Assembly: GCA_035624785.1 (NCBI GenBank)
Contig: DASPQV010000016.1
Coordinates: 52,832-116,831 of the forward strand
Length of the DNA stretch: 64,000 nucleotides
Direction of reading: 5' to 3'
Source of the DNA: JAJZNI01 sp035624785
GTDB taxonomy: Bacteria; Chloroflexota; Dormibacteria; Aeolococcales; Aeolococcaceae
Part shown: piece after piece, positions 1-9,910 of the stretch
Layout: every line of letters starts with the position of its first letter
Numbering within the stretch: the first letter of the stretch is position 1
The notes under the pieces: generated by a model
Seen by the model: the letters and a program-made list of their open reading frames with translations, nothing else
What the model was told of the DNA's origin: nothing
Database searches by the model: none
Program-made: the position numbers and the translations under genes

Positions 1-530
1 ATCGAGCCGCCCGTGTCGGTGCCCAGGGAGTAGGGCACGGCGCCGGCGGCGACCACCGCAGCGCTGCCCCCGCTGCTGCCCCCGGGCACCCGGCCCGGGT
101 CCCAGGGGTTGCCGACCGGCCCGAAGGCCGAGTTCTCGTTGGAGGACCCCATGGCGAACTCGTCGCAATTGGTCACCGCGACCGGGACCGCGCCGGCATC
201 GAGGAGGCGCCGCAGCGCCGTCCCCGTGTAAGGGGGGCGGTGCCCCTGCAGGATCCGGGAGCCGGCGGTGGTCTCCACCCCCTCGACGCAGAGCACGTCC
301 TTGTAGGCGAAGGGGATGCCGCAGAGGGGACCAGCCCGCTCCGGCACCTCGGCGAGGGTGCGAGCCGCTCTCTCCGCCTGCCGCTCGGCCAGCGAGTCGG
401 TGTAGCGAAGCACGGCGTTGAGGTCGGAGATCCGCTCCAGGTCGGCGCGGGCCCGGGCAGCCAGGTCCTGCGGGGTGGTGGCGCCGCTGCGCAGCAGCCC
501 GGCCAGCTCCGAAGCGGTTGGAGGGGTCAT
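1..530 (-). CDS. gatA: Glu-tRNA(Gln)/Asp-tRNA(Asn) amidotransferase subunit A (C-terminus outside window)
   Basis: This is the N-terminal part (about 176 codons) of the amidase subunit of GatCAB, which hydrolyses glutamine and amidates mischarged Glu-tRNA(Gln) or Asp-tRNA(Asn) in the cytoplasm. The amidase-signature core is visible: an early Ala-Tyr-Lys-Asp (AYKDV, holding the catalytic Lys), TNCDEFAMGSSNENSAFG, and the glycine/serine-rich PGGSSGGSAA with the cis-Ser, followed by the GTDTGGS segment where the window ends. The ATG start lies 7 nt after the gatC stop, as expected for a gatC-gatA operon. The gene is truncated only by the window edge. The family assignment is firm; whether it acts on Gln, Asn or both tRNAs cannot be told here. 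Confidence 0.96.
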   Translation of the reverse strand, partial: MTPPTASELAGLLRSGATTPQDLAARARADLERISDLNAVLRYTDSLAERQAERAARTLAEVPERAGPLCGIPFAYKDVLCVEGVETTAGSRILQGHRPPYTGTALRRLLDAGAVPVAVTNCDEFAMGSSNENSAFGPVGNPWDPGRVPGGSSGGSAAVVAAGAVPYSLGTDTGGS

Positions 531-537
531 GGCCGCC

Positions 538-825
538 TCATTCCTGGATCGCTCCCACCTCGAAGTGATTGCCCCTCCGCTTGGGCGCGTTGGCGAGCGC
601 GGCCTCGACGGAGAGGCAGGGCCGCCTCTCGTCATCGCGCCAGGCGTTGAGCAGGCCGCCGATCTGGGCGGTCTCGACGACCTGGGAGGTGTCCACCTGC
701 TGGAGCCGGTCCACGTGGGCCAGGATGGCGTCCAGCTGCTCCCGGTACAGCTCCATCTCCTCCTCGGTCAGCCCGAGCCGGGCGAGCATGGCGACGTGGG
801 CGACCTGGTCGCGGGAGAGCGTCAC
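538..825 (-). CDS. gatC: Glu-tRNA(Gln)/Asp-tRNA(Asn) amidotransferase subunit C
   Basis: A 95-residue GatC, the small subunit that wraps GatA and links it to GatB in the tRNA-dependent amidotransferase. The family pattern is seen throughout: the N-terminal VAHVAMLARLGLTEEE helix, the LDAILAHVDRLQQVDT segment, and the C-terminal RDDERRPCLSVEAALANAP loop region. Its length is typical for the family. It lies directly upstream of gatA and overlaps the preceding GNAT gene by 4 nt (ATGA), so the three genes are probably one translationally coupled unit. Confidence 0.95.
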   Translation of the reverse strand: MTLSRDQVAHVAMLARLGLTEEEMELYREQLDAILAHVDRLQQVDTSQVVETAQIGGLLNAWRDDERRPCLSVEAALANAPKRRGNHFEVGAIQE

Positions 826-1442
826 GGGGGCTGATTATCCCCGCGGCCGGGGGCCTTCCGGTCCCCGCCGCCGGTGGCGTTGCCGCCGGGGTCACCGCCG
901 GCCTCGTCGCGGTCACGGTCTCGGCTCCCGAAGGCGTCCGGGGCCCAGCCGGGGAGCGGCAACCAGGTGAGCACGGTCTGCTCCGTCGGCCGGAAGCCGT
1001 GGTGGCGGTAGACGGTGAGGGCGGCGGGGTTGTCGGCACGGGTCCACACCGCGGCAAAGGTCACCTCCCGCTCCCGGAAGAGGCGCATCGCCTCCCCCAC
1101 CAGGACCTTCGCGACCCCCAGACCGCGAGCGGCCGGCTCCACGTACAGCTCGGCGACCTCTGCCTCGAGGCCAGTGCCCGGGTCGAAGAAGACGCACCAG
1201 CAGAGGCCGATCGGCCGGTCACCGGCGTCCCGGGCGACGAGCAGGACGTTCTCCCCCACGAAGCGTGGCATGACCGGCCCGGTGCGCGCGGAGACCTCCG
1301 CGCGCGTCTGCCGCGGATGGTCATAGGCCACCTGCTCCTCGAGGGCAAGCTCGACCAGGAGTCGGTGGACGCCGGCATCGTCAGGGAGGTCGAGGCGCTC
1401 GATCCGCAGCTCGGGGTGCACAGCGGTGCGATCCAAGCACAT
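822..1442 (-). CDS. GNAT-family N-acetyltransferase
   Basis: A 206-residue protein of the GNAT fold. The acetyl-CoA-binding motif is visible as ELYVEPAARGLGVAKVLV (roughly residues 95-115), followed by a beta-bulge strand and the NPAALTVYRHHGFRP segment typical of the motif B region. The last 40 residues are a disordered Asp/Gly/Arg-rich tail. The gene overlaps gatC by 4 nt, so it is the first gene of the gatC-gatA unit. The acceptor substrate is unknown; the gene could acetylate a small amine or a protein N-terminus. No Shine-Dalgarno sequence is obvious before the chosen ATG, so the start may lie slightly further downstream. Confidence 0.85.
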   Translation of the reverse strand: MCLDRTAVHPELRIERLDLPDDAGVHRLLVELALEEQVAYDHPRQTRAEVSARTGPVMPRFVGENVLLVARDAGDRPIGLCWCVFFDPGTGLEAEVAELYVEPAARGLGVAKVLVGEAMRLFREREVTFAAVWTRADNPAALTVYRHHGFRPTEQTVLTWLPLPGWAPDAFGSRDRDRDEAGGDPGGNATGGGDRKAPGRGDNQPP

Positions 1443-1683
1443 TGCGGGGCCAGCGGGCTGGGGACGCTCTCTGCCAGCCTGGCCGCGTCAGCTCATGCGA
1501 TCCGGACCGACCCAACGCCCCGATGCGCACGATCCCGCCAGGGCGGGGGCATAGCCGCTCGCCTCCCGGACTTGTGGACAATCTTGTCTAAAATCAGCGG
1601 GGGCGCCAGCGGTTGCGCCGGCTCCGGGGTGTCCGCGCTCGCCCAGGAAACCGGTCAGGCCGAGGTCGAGCTCGACACCCGGC

Positions 1684-3501
1684 TCAGCTGGCGATCGCTC
1701 CCGTGCCGCCGGACCAGGACTCTGCCCCGCCGGAGGCCGCAGGTGTCGCGCCGCCAGTCGAAGCCGGTGCGGAACCGGCGCTGGCAGGCAGCGGCACTGC
1801 CGAGCCGCTCGGCGACGGGGAGGCGGACGGCGCGGTGCCACCCCGCTGGGTCCAGTCGTGGCCATCCCAGGTCCAGGTGTCGTCCGAGACCTGGCCGCCC
1901 GCCCCTTCCGCGGACACCGTGCCACCGAACAGCACCACCTGACCGGCGGCGTCGTCGAAGGCCATCGCCGTACCGCCCCGGGGCGCCGGGGAATGCGCTG
2001 GCGCGACCCGGGTCCAGCCCTGGGCGGGGTCGTTCGCCAGCCAGGTCGCACCGCTCAGGTCGAGCGCCAGGACCCGGCCCGCGCTGGTCTCCGCGACCGG
2101 CGCCGCGGCGAAGAGGGGCGAGGAGCGCCCCGGTGGGACGCTGACCGAGGCCCAGGCGCTCCCGTCCCATTCCCAGACTGCGGCGGTGAAGGCGGGGCAG
2201 GGGACGTCCACCGGGCAGGCAAGGTCCGGCTCCGCGGCCGTGCCCATCATCGGCTCCACGTTCCAGCCCAGCTCCACCAGCCGCCCGATCGAGGGGAACC
2301 AGGCCAGGTGGCCGCTCATCGGCGGGACCTGGCCGGCGGAGCTGCTCACCGGGTGAAAGGCACTGCCGTCGAACACCCAGGTGAGAGTGGTTGCTTCGGG
2401 AACGCAGAGATCGTCACCGCAGGTGGGTGGGCAGAGGCTCTGCGACCAGCTCACGCAGCAGCCGATCTGGGCAGATCCTCCCGTGGTGGCACCCGCCGAC
2501 GCCGCCGGAGATGCTCCTGGCGAACCGGACGACGACCCGCCGAACGCGATCGGCGGGCAGATGGGGCAAGCCGCCTCGGGTGACTCCCCGCCCTGCGCCT
2601 CGCGGCAGGGCAGCGGGAGGCACGAGCAGATCGAGCAGGCGCTGGGAGCCGGGCTGCCGCTTCCCTCGGCCGGGATCATCGGGCAGGCGGTCATCCCCCC
2701 GCCGGCGGGGGCGATCGCGGCGCCGGCTCCGCCCGCCTCGCCGGGGCTGGCCGAGCTCGAGCCGCCGGTCCCGACTGCCGGCTCGGGCGGTGCCGGGACG
2801 GGCGCCCCACGGAGTGGGTAGGCGGAGGTGAGCAGGACCAACTGCCCGCTCCCCGGATCGGTGGCCATCTCGGCGCCGGCGAGCGAGTAGCTTCCCAGCT
2901 CGGTGCTGCCCTGGCCGAGCGACAGCTGGGACCAGTCGTCGCCGTCCCAGGCCCAGGCGTCCTGAAGCGTGGTGCACCCGGCGGCCGGCTCCGCGGATGC
3001 GCTCTGGGGGGTACTGGCCGAGACCGACGTCGAGGTGACCGAGGCGGCGCTGGGCGGGACGGCTGATCCGGAGGACCCGATCGAAGGACCTTCGGACGAG
3101 CATCCGCTGCCCCCTGTCCCGCCGACCAGGATGAGCAGGTGGCTCTTCGGGTCCCAGGCCATCTGGGCCTGGAAGCGGCCCGGCGGGCTGTGGGGGGGAG
3201 CCGCCTCCGACCACGACGAGCCGTCCCAGAGCCAGGTGTCGTCGAGTGGCTGGCCGCTGGCGCCCGCGCCGCCGAACATCACGAGGTCACCGCGGTCGGG
3301 GTCGTAGGCCATGGCCGCGTAGGCTCGCGCCGGCGGCGCGGTGGCGTCGGCCGGGGTCGAGGCGCTGCGATGGAGGCCGAGGTAGCCGCCGGCCAGGGCG
3401 CCGGCGACCGCAACCGCGGCCACCAGGGAGAGGGCGCCCCGTCGCAGCCGGCGGCCCCGGCCGGTGTCGACCGGTTCCAGATGAGCGTCGATCTGCTCCA
3501 C
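1684..3501 (-). CDS. Membrane-anchored kelch-repeat-like protein with cysteine-rich inserts
   Basis: About 605 residues from a GTG start. A short cytoplasmic N-terminus ending in Arg-rich GRGRRLRRG is followed by one membrane segment (about residues 22-42), so the rest should be extracytoplasmic. It contains about five kelch-type units, each a [Y/W/F]DPxxxxLxxxGG strand followed by a DDTWxWDGxxW strand, for example DDTWLWDGSSW, DAWAWDGDDW and DDTWTWDGHDW, as in beta-propellers. Long Ser/Gly/Pro/Ala-rich inserts break the repeats, and one of them (middle third) holds more than a dozen cysteines in CxxC-like spacing. The function is unknown; kelch propellers usually bind proteins or carbohydrates. 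The start is uncertain because the ORF is open further upstream, where it would overlap the divergent neighbour. Confidence 0.7.
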   Translation of the reverse strand: MEQIDAHLEPVDTGRGRRLRRGALSLVAAVAVAGALAGGYLGLHRSASTPADATAPPARAYAAMAYDPDRGDLVMFGGAGASGQPLDDTWLWDGSSWSEAAPPHSPPGRFQAQMAWDPKSHLLILVGGTGGSGCSSEGPSIGSSGSAVPPSAASVTSTSVSASTPQSASAEPAAGCTTLQDAWAWDGDDWSQLSLGQGSTELGSYSLAGAEMATDPGSGQLVLLTSAYPLRGAPVPAPPEPAVGTGGSSSASPGEAGGAGAAIAPAGGGMTACPMIPAEGSGSPAPSACSICSCLPLPCREAQGGESPEAACPICPPIAFGGSSSGSPGASPAASAGATTGGSAQIGCCVSWSQSLCPPTCGDDLCVPEATTLTWVFDGSAFHPVSSSAGQVPPMSGHLAWFPSIGRLVELGWNVEPMMGTAAEPDLACPVDVPCPAFTAAVWEWDGSAWASVSVPPGRSSPLFAAAPVAETSAGRVLALDLSGATWLANDPAQGWTRVAPAHSPAPRGGTAMAFDDAAGQVVLFGGTVSAEGAGGQVSDDTWTWDGHDWTQRGGTAPSASPSPSGSAVPLPASAGSAPASTGGATPAASGGAESWSGGTGAIAS

Positions 3502-3573
3502 GTGGACGTCTACGCGCGAGGCGCGGCCCCGGTTCCCGGCTCCGGGCAGATCCGGGTGGCCGGGCTGGTTACC

Positions 3574-3984
3574 ATGCGCGAGACCGTGGCCGACACCCTC
3601 GAGCCTGAGCAGCTCTTCCGGCTCCAGCCGGGACTCGCCCGCCTGATGCCGGAGATTGCCAACCGTCTCTGGCGCGCCGCCTATGCCGCTCGAGCGGGCA
3701 ACTGGCGGCTGGCCCGCTGGCAGGTCTCGGAGATGCGCAAGCTCTTCGAGCTGTGCACCATCACCCGCCCCAAGTACGCGGACGACATCGCGGAGTACCT
3801 TCACGACGACATCGAGCCCCTCCTCGCCGCGATCGCCGCCGAGGATGCGCTGGCGTTCCAGGGCCGGCTGAGCGAGGCGGTGGACGCGGCCAACGAGTTC
3901 CACCGCCGCTGGGACAAGGGCTACATCGTCTGGAGGCTGCCGGAGACGGCTCCGCCTGACCTGGACCTGTCGGCGGGCGGCTGA
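3574..3984 (+). CDS. Hypothetical helical protein resembling a cytochrome-like four-helix bundle without haem motif
   Basis: A predicted all-helical protein of 136 residues with no signal peptide. The order of motifs (RLWRAAYAARAGNWRLARWQ, then ELCTITRPKYADDI, then LLAAIAAEDALAFQGRL, then a terminal FHRRWDKGYIVWRLPE) resembles a family of small c-type-cytochrome-like proteins in which the last helix carries CNxCHxxxGxxFI. Here both cysteine positions are replaced (A and F) while the His remains, so covalent haem attachment is not expected. That resemblance is from memory of the family pattern and is not proven. An upstream in-frame ATG at 3481 would lengthen it by 31 residues but would overlap the divergent kelch gene start. 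Confidence 0.6.
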   Translation: MRETVADTLEPEQLFRLQPGLARLMPEIANRLWRAAYAARAGNWRLARWQVSEMRKLFELCTITRPKYADDIAEYLHDDIEPLLAAIAAEDALAFQGRLSEAVDAANEFHRRWDKGYIVWRLPETAPPDLDLSAGG

Positions 3985-4061
3985 GCCGGCGACGTCCCGC
4001 GGGCCGAGCGGAAGGCCGCAGCCACGCGAGACGCGGCCGGCGCCGCGGTATCCTCCGGGCC

Positions 4062-4400
4062 ATGATAGTCACCACCACCGAGAACATCCCGGGGACCCGG
4101 GTCGTCAACACGCTGGGGCAGGTCTTCGGCCTCACCGTCCGCACCCGCGGGCTGGGCGGCAACATCGCGGCCGGCTTCCGCAGCCTCGTCGGCGGCGAGG
4201 TCGCCTCCTACGTGAAGCTGCTCGAGGATGCCCGCCGCCAGGCGGTCGACCGCATGGTCCAGAACGCCACCGCCATGGGGGCCAACGCGGTGACCATGAT
4301 GCGCTTCGACTCCTCGGAGATCGGCAACACGATGAGCGAGATCGTGGCCTACGGGACCGCCCAGCTGGTCGAGCCGGTGGCTCCCCCTCCGCCCCGCTGA
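4062..4400 (+). CDS. YbjQ/UPF0145 family protein
   Basis: A 112-residue protein matching the YbjQ (UPF0145) family along its length: the N-terminal TTTENIPGTRVVNTLGQVFG strand, the middle ASYVKLLEDARRQAVDRM helix and MGANAVTMMRFDSSEIG near the C-terminus. Members form pentameric rings of small compact subunits; their biological role is not settled. TATCCT sits 7 nt before the ATG and no Shine-Dalgarno sequence is present, suggesting a leaderless mRNA. The small membrane-protein gene follows 24 nt downstream and may be co-transcribed. Confidence 0.9.
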   Translation: MIVTTTENIPGTRVVNTLGQVFGLTVRTRGLGGNIAAGFRSLVGGEVASYVKLLEDARRQAVDRMVQNATAMGANAVTMMRFDSSEIGNTMSEIVAYGTAQLVEPVAPPPPR

Positions 4401-4424
4401 CCAGGCGGCGCCGAGAACCTGCCC

Positions 4425-4652
4425 GTGGGCGCGCTGGCCGCAGTCGAGGTCGCGGGGGCCCTGGCCCTCCTCGTCCTGATCGTCCTGGGTGCGATCTTCG
4501 GCTGGGAGCGGTACCGGGGCAACCGGCCGCCCGGACTGCCAGCCGTCGGCTTCCGGCCGACCACCGAGGTGTTCATCAACCCCGAGACCGGGCAGCGGGT
4601 CCGGGTCTGGTACGACGACCGGACGGGAGCGCGCGAGTACCGCCCCGAGTAG
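4425..4652 (+). CDS. Small single-pass membrane protein
   Basis: A 75-residue protein from a GTG start. Residues about 5-26 (VEVAGALALLVLIVLGAIFG) form one membrane segment. The remaining 50 residues end in a short conserved-looking module, EVFINPETGQRVRVWYDDRTGAREYRPE, that resembles a repeat of 'xDPxTGxxxRVYxDPxTGxRxY', seen at the ends of small surface or envelope proteins. It follows the YbjQ gene closely on the same strand. The function is unknown; I rely on codon usage and the clear TM-plus-tail layout. Confidence 0.65.
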   Translation: MGALAAVEVAGALALLVLIVLGAIFGWERYRGNRPPGLPAVGFRPTTEVFINPETGQRVRVWYDDRTGAREYRPE

Positions 4653-4770
4653 CGCCCGGGGCTAGCGTCTCCGGCCTGGCGCGCGAGCAGCGGCCGGGCA
4701 CGAACGCCCCGCCAGGCTGGCGGCCCCGCTGCCTAGCGGCACCAGCCGTCCCGGTGGTACCACCAGCAGC

Positions 4771-5421
4771 GTGAGCACCCGGGCGGCGATGATGGAGCGG
4801 CTTCTCGAGGGAGGCGTGCACGACCACCGGGTGCTCGCCGCCATGGCCGCGGTTCCGCGCGAGGAGTTCGTCCTCACGATGGACCGTGAGGAGGCCTACG
4901 CCGACCGGGCATTGCCCATAGGCGAGGGACAGACCATCTCCCAACCGCTGATGGTGGCGGTCATCGTGCAGGCCCTCGAGCTCCAACCGGGCGAGCTGGC
5001 CCTCGACATCGGGACGGGGAGCGGCTACCAAGCGGCGGTCATGGCCGCCTGCGGGGCGCAGGTGGTCAGCGTCGAGCGGCTTCCCGCGCTCGCCGAACGC
5101 GCCACGCGGCTCTTCGGGCTGCTCGGCATCGCGGTGGAGGTGGTGGCCGCAGACGGCAGCCTCGGGCTTCCTGGGCGCGCCCCGTTCGACGCCATCGCGG
5201 TGGGGGCGGCGGCGCCGCGGCTGCCACTGGCCCTGGCACGCCAGCTCCGCGAGGGGGGGCGGCTGGTCGTTCCCATCCACGTCGGCCCCGAGGGCGAGGA
5301 GCTGACCCGCCTGAGGATCAAAGGCGGCGGTTGGGTCACGGAGTACCTCGGTCCCTGCCGTTTCGTGCCCCTGATCGGCGCCGACGCCTACGCCGAGAAC
5401 CCGGCCGAGGGGTGGGGCTGA
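4771..5421 (+). CDS. pcm: Protein-L-isoaspartate O-methyltransferase
   Basis: A 216-residue PCMT, which methylates isoaspartyl residues in aged proteins with S-adenosylmethionine and so starts their repair. Visible features: the N-terminal RAMMERL/VPREEFV region, the PIGEGQTISQPLMVA substrate-binding stretch, the SAM-binding loop LDIGTGSGYQAAV, and the DAIAVGAAAPRLP plus LREGGRLVVPI segments in the usual order and spacing. The GTG start at 4771 places MSTRAAMMERLL at the N-terminus, matching normal family length. Confidence 0.94.
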   Translation: MSTRAAMMERLLEGGVHDHRVLAAMAAVPREEFVLTMDREEAYADRALPIGEGQTISQPLMVAVIVQALELQPGELALDIGTGSGYQAAVMAACGAQVVSVERLPALAERATRLFGLLGIAVEVVAADGSLGLPGRAPFDAIAVGAAAPRLPLALARQLREGGRLVVPIHVGPEGEELTRLRIKGGGWVTEYLGPCRFVPLIGADAYAENPAEGWG

Positions 5422-5489
5422 TCCCACCGCCGGGGCGCTCCCGGGCCGGCCGGCCGGCGGGCCAGGCGGCCGGCGCCAGGCGGCGGGTC

Positions 5490-5852
5490 TCAGGCCGGCG
5501 CGGCCCCGGCCGGCACGCGGAACATCCGGACCAGCGGACCCCCGCCCACCCGCTCCTCGGCGTTCCCGGCGGCGTCCCCGAAGGCCGAGATCAGCACCGC
5601 CCGGACCTCGGGTTCGGCGGGGGCATGGTCGAGGGCGAGGCGTGAGACGGTGATCGCGTACATCTCCCGCCCGCCGGCGCGGTTGGGATAGCGCGCTCGG
5701 GTCATCGCCACCCTGATGGCGAGCTCAGGGATGTCGAGCTGGTGGCGCCCAGGAGCTCCAAACGCCGGAGGTGAGAGGAAATCCTGGTCCGCCCGCCGGC
5801 GCAGCTCCCGGAGACGATCCGGGAGCGCGGTCGTTGCCACCGGCTCAGCCAC
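5490..5852 (-). CDS. Hypothetical protein
   Basis: A 120-residue soluble protein from a GTG start. I do not recognise a family. It has an Arg-rich N-terminal helix (PDRLRELRRRADQDF), a central stretch IPELAIRVAMTRARYPN, and a C-terminal half with beta-like segments (EMYAITVSRLAL, EVRAVLISAFG, PLVRMFRVPAG). The sequence TACCTT lies 6 nt before the start with no Shine-Dalgarno, the same leaderless-type arrangement as several neighbours, which supports it being a real gene. It is transcribed away from dnaK. Confidence 0.6.
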   Translation of the reverse strand: MAEPVATTALPDRLRELRRRADQDFLSPPAFGAPGRHQLDIPELAIRVAMTRARYPNRAGGREMYAITVSRLALDHAPAEPEVRAVLISAFGDAAGNAEERVGGGPLVRMFRVPAGAAPA

Positions 5853-6077
5853 CCGTCCAAGGTAGCGGCCGGGCCGGGTGTGGCGCCTCGCCGGGTGCCA
5901 CCACGGGCGGCCCCCTATGCGGACGGCTGGGGGCGAGCGAGCGGAGCCCCCGCATGGGAGCAGCGCCCCCCCAACTGTTTAGCATGAGCGGGGTCCGCGG
6001 TACATGCGAAGGGACCACGAGCGCGTCCCGCGCCCTGGCCTCTTTCCAAGCATCCTTTCTTTGGAGGGTCCCAGCAG

Positions 6078-8003
<1,926 letters not shown>

Positions 8004-8027
8004 GGCCGGGAGGCCCCGAGCCGGATC

Positions 8028-8054
8028 GGGGGCGGGCTGGGCAGGCCTGCCCCC
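8028..8054 (+). terminator. Candidate hairpin terminator after dnaK
   Basis: GGGGGC (8028-8033) pairs with GCCCCC (8049-8054), and the interior holds the palindrome GGGCAGGCCTGCCC (8039-8052). It starts 25 nt after the dnaK stop. There is no T-run, so termination is inferred from position and stem strength only. A second dyad, CGAACCGT/ACGGTTCG (8183-8211), overlaps the end of the next leftward gene and could serve either strand. Confidence 0.4.
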
Positions 8055-8192
8055 GGTCGGCATCGTTCGGCGGTCGCAGAACGGACCCAGCAGCACCGGT
8101 TGTGCCGCTGCCGCGTTGTGGACAGCTGTGTCAGCAACAGGGAGGTGCTGGGAGAGCCCTCAGCCTCCTGGCTCACCCCGGCCGAACCGTGC

Positions 8193-8444
8193 TCACCCGT
8201 CGGACGGTTCGCCGTAGACCTTCCAGACCATGTTGAGGAGCCCGCTGTGCAGGTATGCCTTCATCTGCAGAAGGCTGGCCTCCGGTTTGCCCATCAGCAC
8301 GAGGAGAGGCTCGCCCCCGGGCTTTGCCCATTCCACCAGGGCCACCCATCCGGTCAAGGTCGCGCCCTCGACCGGCGGCTCGGATCGCAAGACGGCGTCG
8401 ATCTCGCCGTCGGCAGAGGTCGTGCCATAGGGACGCATGCGCAC
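8193..8444 (-). CDS. Hypothetical small protein
   Basis: An 83-residue protein (GTG start; an in-frame ATG two codons later is equally possible). It is soluble, with a beta-rich centre (ATLTGWVALVEWAK, EPLLVLMGKPEA) and a C-terminal amphipathic helix (LLQMKAYLHSGLLNMVWKVYG). I do not recognise the family. It lies convergent to dnaK, and codon usage matches the surrounding genes. Confidence 0.5.
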   Translation of the reverse strand: MRMRPYGTTSADGEIDAVLRSEPPVEGATLTGWVALVEWAKPGGEPLLVLMGKPEASLLQMKAYLHSGLLNMVWKVYGEPSDG

Positions 8445-8581
8445 CGCTCCCGCTGGGGTCTGACGCGCCCAACTCTACGCCGGCCCGAGCGCGGGGTCCT
8501 GGGTCACCCGGGATGGCCAGCCCAACCCGGAGTCCGTGGGCCGGCAGCAGGCCGCCCAGTCTCAGGTCGCAGAATCGGCGG

Positions 8582-8803
8582 GTGACGATGGGAGGCTGGC
8601 TGCGCAACTTCTGGCGGGGGCGGCTGCTCAACCAGTGGTCGGCGCGCGACAGCTACCCCCGTCAGATCCGACGGCGGTACGGGTCCGCGGACGAGTGCGC
8701 CAAGGATCGCGCCCGCCTGACGGCACATGGCTACCGGGTCGTGGACGAAGCGGGCACCGGGCTCACCTACCGGCGCGACCCGGACGCCTCGCGGCCCGGC
8801 TGA
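8582..8803 (+). CDS. Hypothetical small basic protein
   Basis: A 73-residue reading frame starting GTG-ACG-ATG (the ATG at 8588 is an alternative). It is Arg-rich, with a WLRNFWRGRLLNQW helix, a RQIRRRYGSADECAKDRARL segment and a C-terminal beta-like end (YRVVDEAGTGLTYRRDP). The pattern 'ADECAKDRARLTAHGYRVVDE' resembles short proteins in which the segment helps read or modify hydrophobic tails, but I cannot assign a function. It is followed at once by another small frame. Confidence 0.45.
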   Translation: MTMGGWLRNFWRGRLLNQWSARDSYPRQIRRRYGSADECAKDRARLTAHGYRVVDEAGTGLTYRRDPDASRPG

Positions 8804-8880
8804 ACGACCGGCAGGGGTGCCTCCCGCCCCCCAGCGCCGAGGAGCCGCGCTGGCCGGCGGATCCGCGGGCCCGCCTCGAG

Positions 8881-9006
8881 ATGGCCGCGGGGCATCTCAG
8901 CCGGGAAGGGCTCCGCACCGTGGCTGAGTTCGGCGCCTCCCTGGCCATGCGAGACGCCGAGCCGCCCCGGCGGCGCATCGGCTTCACTCCGCCCACCGCC
9001 GGCTGA
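8881..9006 (+). CDS. Hypothetical short protein
   Basis: A 41-residue frame with an amphipathic helix (REGLRTVAEFGASLAMRD) and an Arg/Pro tail. The frame is open upstream to about 8800 with coding-like composition (PPPSAEEPRWPADPRARLE), so a non-ATG start nearer 8800 is possible. It lies between the preceding small gene and clpP on the same strand. Support is weak: composition and position only. Confidence 0.3.
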   Translation: MAAGHLSREGLRTVAEFGASLAMRDAEPPRRRIGFTPPTAG

Positions 9007-9064
9007 TGAACCAGCCCAGCGCCGTACCGGACCGGGGCCGCAGCGCGAGTTGGGGACTGCGATC

Positions 9065-9670
9065 GTGACCAGCATCCTGGTGCCGACCGTGGTCGAGACC
9101 ACGGCGCGGGGCGAGCGCTCATACGACATCTACTCGCGGCTGCTGCGTGATCGCATCGTCTTCGTGGCCGGCGAGATCGACGACGCCATGGCCAACCTGG
9201 TCACCGCTCAGCTCCTCTTCCTGGAGAGCGAGGACGCGGAGAAGGACATCTGCCTCTACATCAACACCCCCGGAGGCGCGGTGACCGCGGCCCTGTCGAT
9301 GGACGACGCCATGCAGCACGTGCGGCCTCCGGTTGCCACCATCTGCCTGGGGATGGCGGCGAGCGGCGCCTCACTCCTCCTCTGCGCCGGTGAGCCAGGG
9401 CGCCGCTTCGCGCTGCCCAACGCCGTGGTCCTGATCCACCAGCCGTGGACCCCGGAGCTGAAGGGCAAGGCGACCGACGTCGACGTCTATGCGAGAGAGA
9501 TCCTGCGCCAGCGTGACCAGCTGATCGGCATGTATTCGCGGCACACCGGGAGGGATGCGGAGCGGGTACGGCACGACCTGGAGCGTGATCACTTCATGAG
9601 CGCCCGGCAGGCGCTCGACTACGGGCTCATCGACCAGATCATCGAGCGCCGCCCCGACCAGCGACGCTGA
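9065..9670 (+). CDS. clpP: ATP-dependent Clp protease proteolytic subunit
   Basis: A 201-residue ClpP serine protease subunit, which forms double heptameric rings and degrades substrates delivered by Clp ATPases. The catalytic triad is complete: Ser100 in MAASGAS, His125 in VVLIHQPW and Asp171 in RHDLERD. The N-terminal RSYDIYSRLLRDRIVFV and the INTPGGAVTAALSM stretch are typical. I chose the GTG at 9065, preceded by a GGGGA about 9 nt upstream, over an in-frame TTG at 9050. No clpX or tig lies beside it, so this may be one of several clpP copies. Confidence 0.93.
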   Translation: MTSILVPTVVETTARGERSYDIYSRLLRDRIVFVAGEIDDAMANLVTAQLLFLESEDAEKDICLYINTPGGAVTAALSMDDAMQHVRPPVATICLGMAASGASLLLCAGEPGRRFALPNAVVLIHQPWTPELKGKATDVDVYAREILRQRDQLIGMYSRHTGRDAERVRHDLERDHFMSARQALDYGLIDQIIERRPDQRR

Positions 9671-9740
9671 GCCGAGGGTGCCGTCGCATCCACTCCCTCA
9701 CGCCGCGCTGGGCCGAGCGGATGGTCCTACACTTCCGGGC

Positions 9741-9866
9741 ATGGCAGGCGAGAAGACCAGGGGCGCCCCGAAGCGGGCGGCCAAGAAGCCACGAGCGCCG
9801 TCGACGCACAAGGCTCAGAGGCGGGCCGAGGCCAAGAAGGCCCGCCAGCAGCCGACCCAGGCATAG
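9741..9866 (+). CDS. Small highly basic Lys/Arg/Ala protein
   Basis: A 41-residue, strongly basic, low-complexity protein (runs such as KRAAKKPRAPSTHKAQRRAE). TACACT lies 7 nt before the ATG, again a leaderless-type start, which is the main support for its being expressed. It might bind nucleic acid, by composition alone. It is located between clpP and a HIT-family gene. Confidence 0.45.
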   Translation: MAGEKTRGAPKRAAKKPRAPSTHKAQRRAEAKKARQQPTQA

Positions 9867-9910
9867 CCCTCCGGCGCGGCAGCGAGGACGCGTCCGGCCG
9901 GCGAGGCCGG

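Noticed and set aside
5984..5995. TTTAGCATGAGC upstream of dnaK as a CIRCE half site
   Set aside because: Only six of nine bases fit and the second half (GAGTGCTAA) is missing at the required distance.
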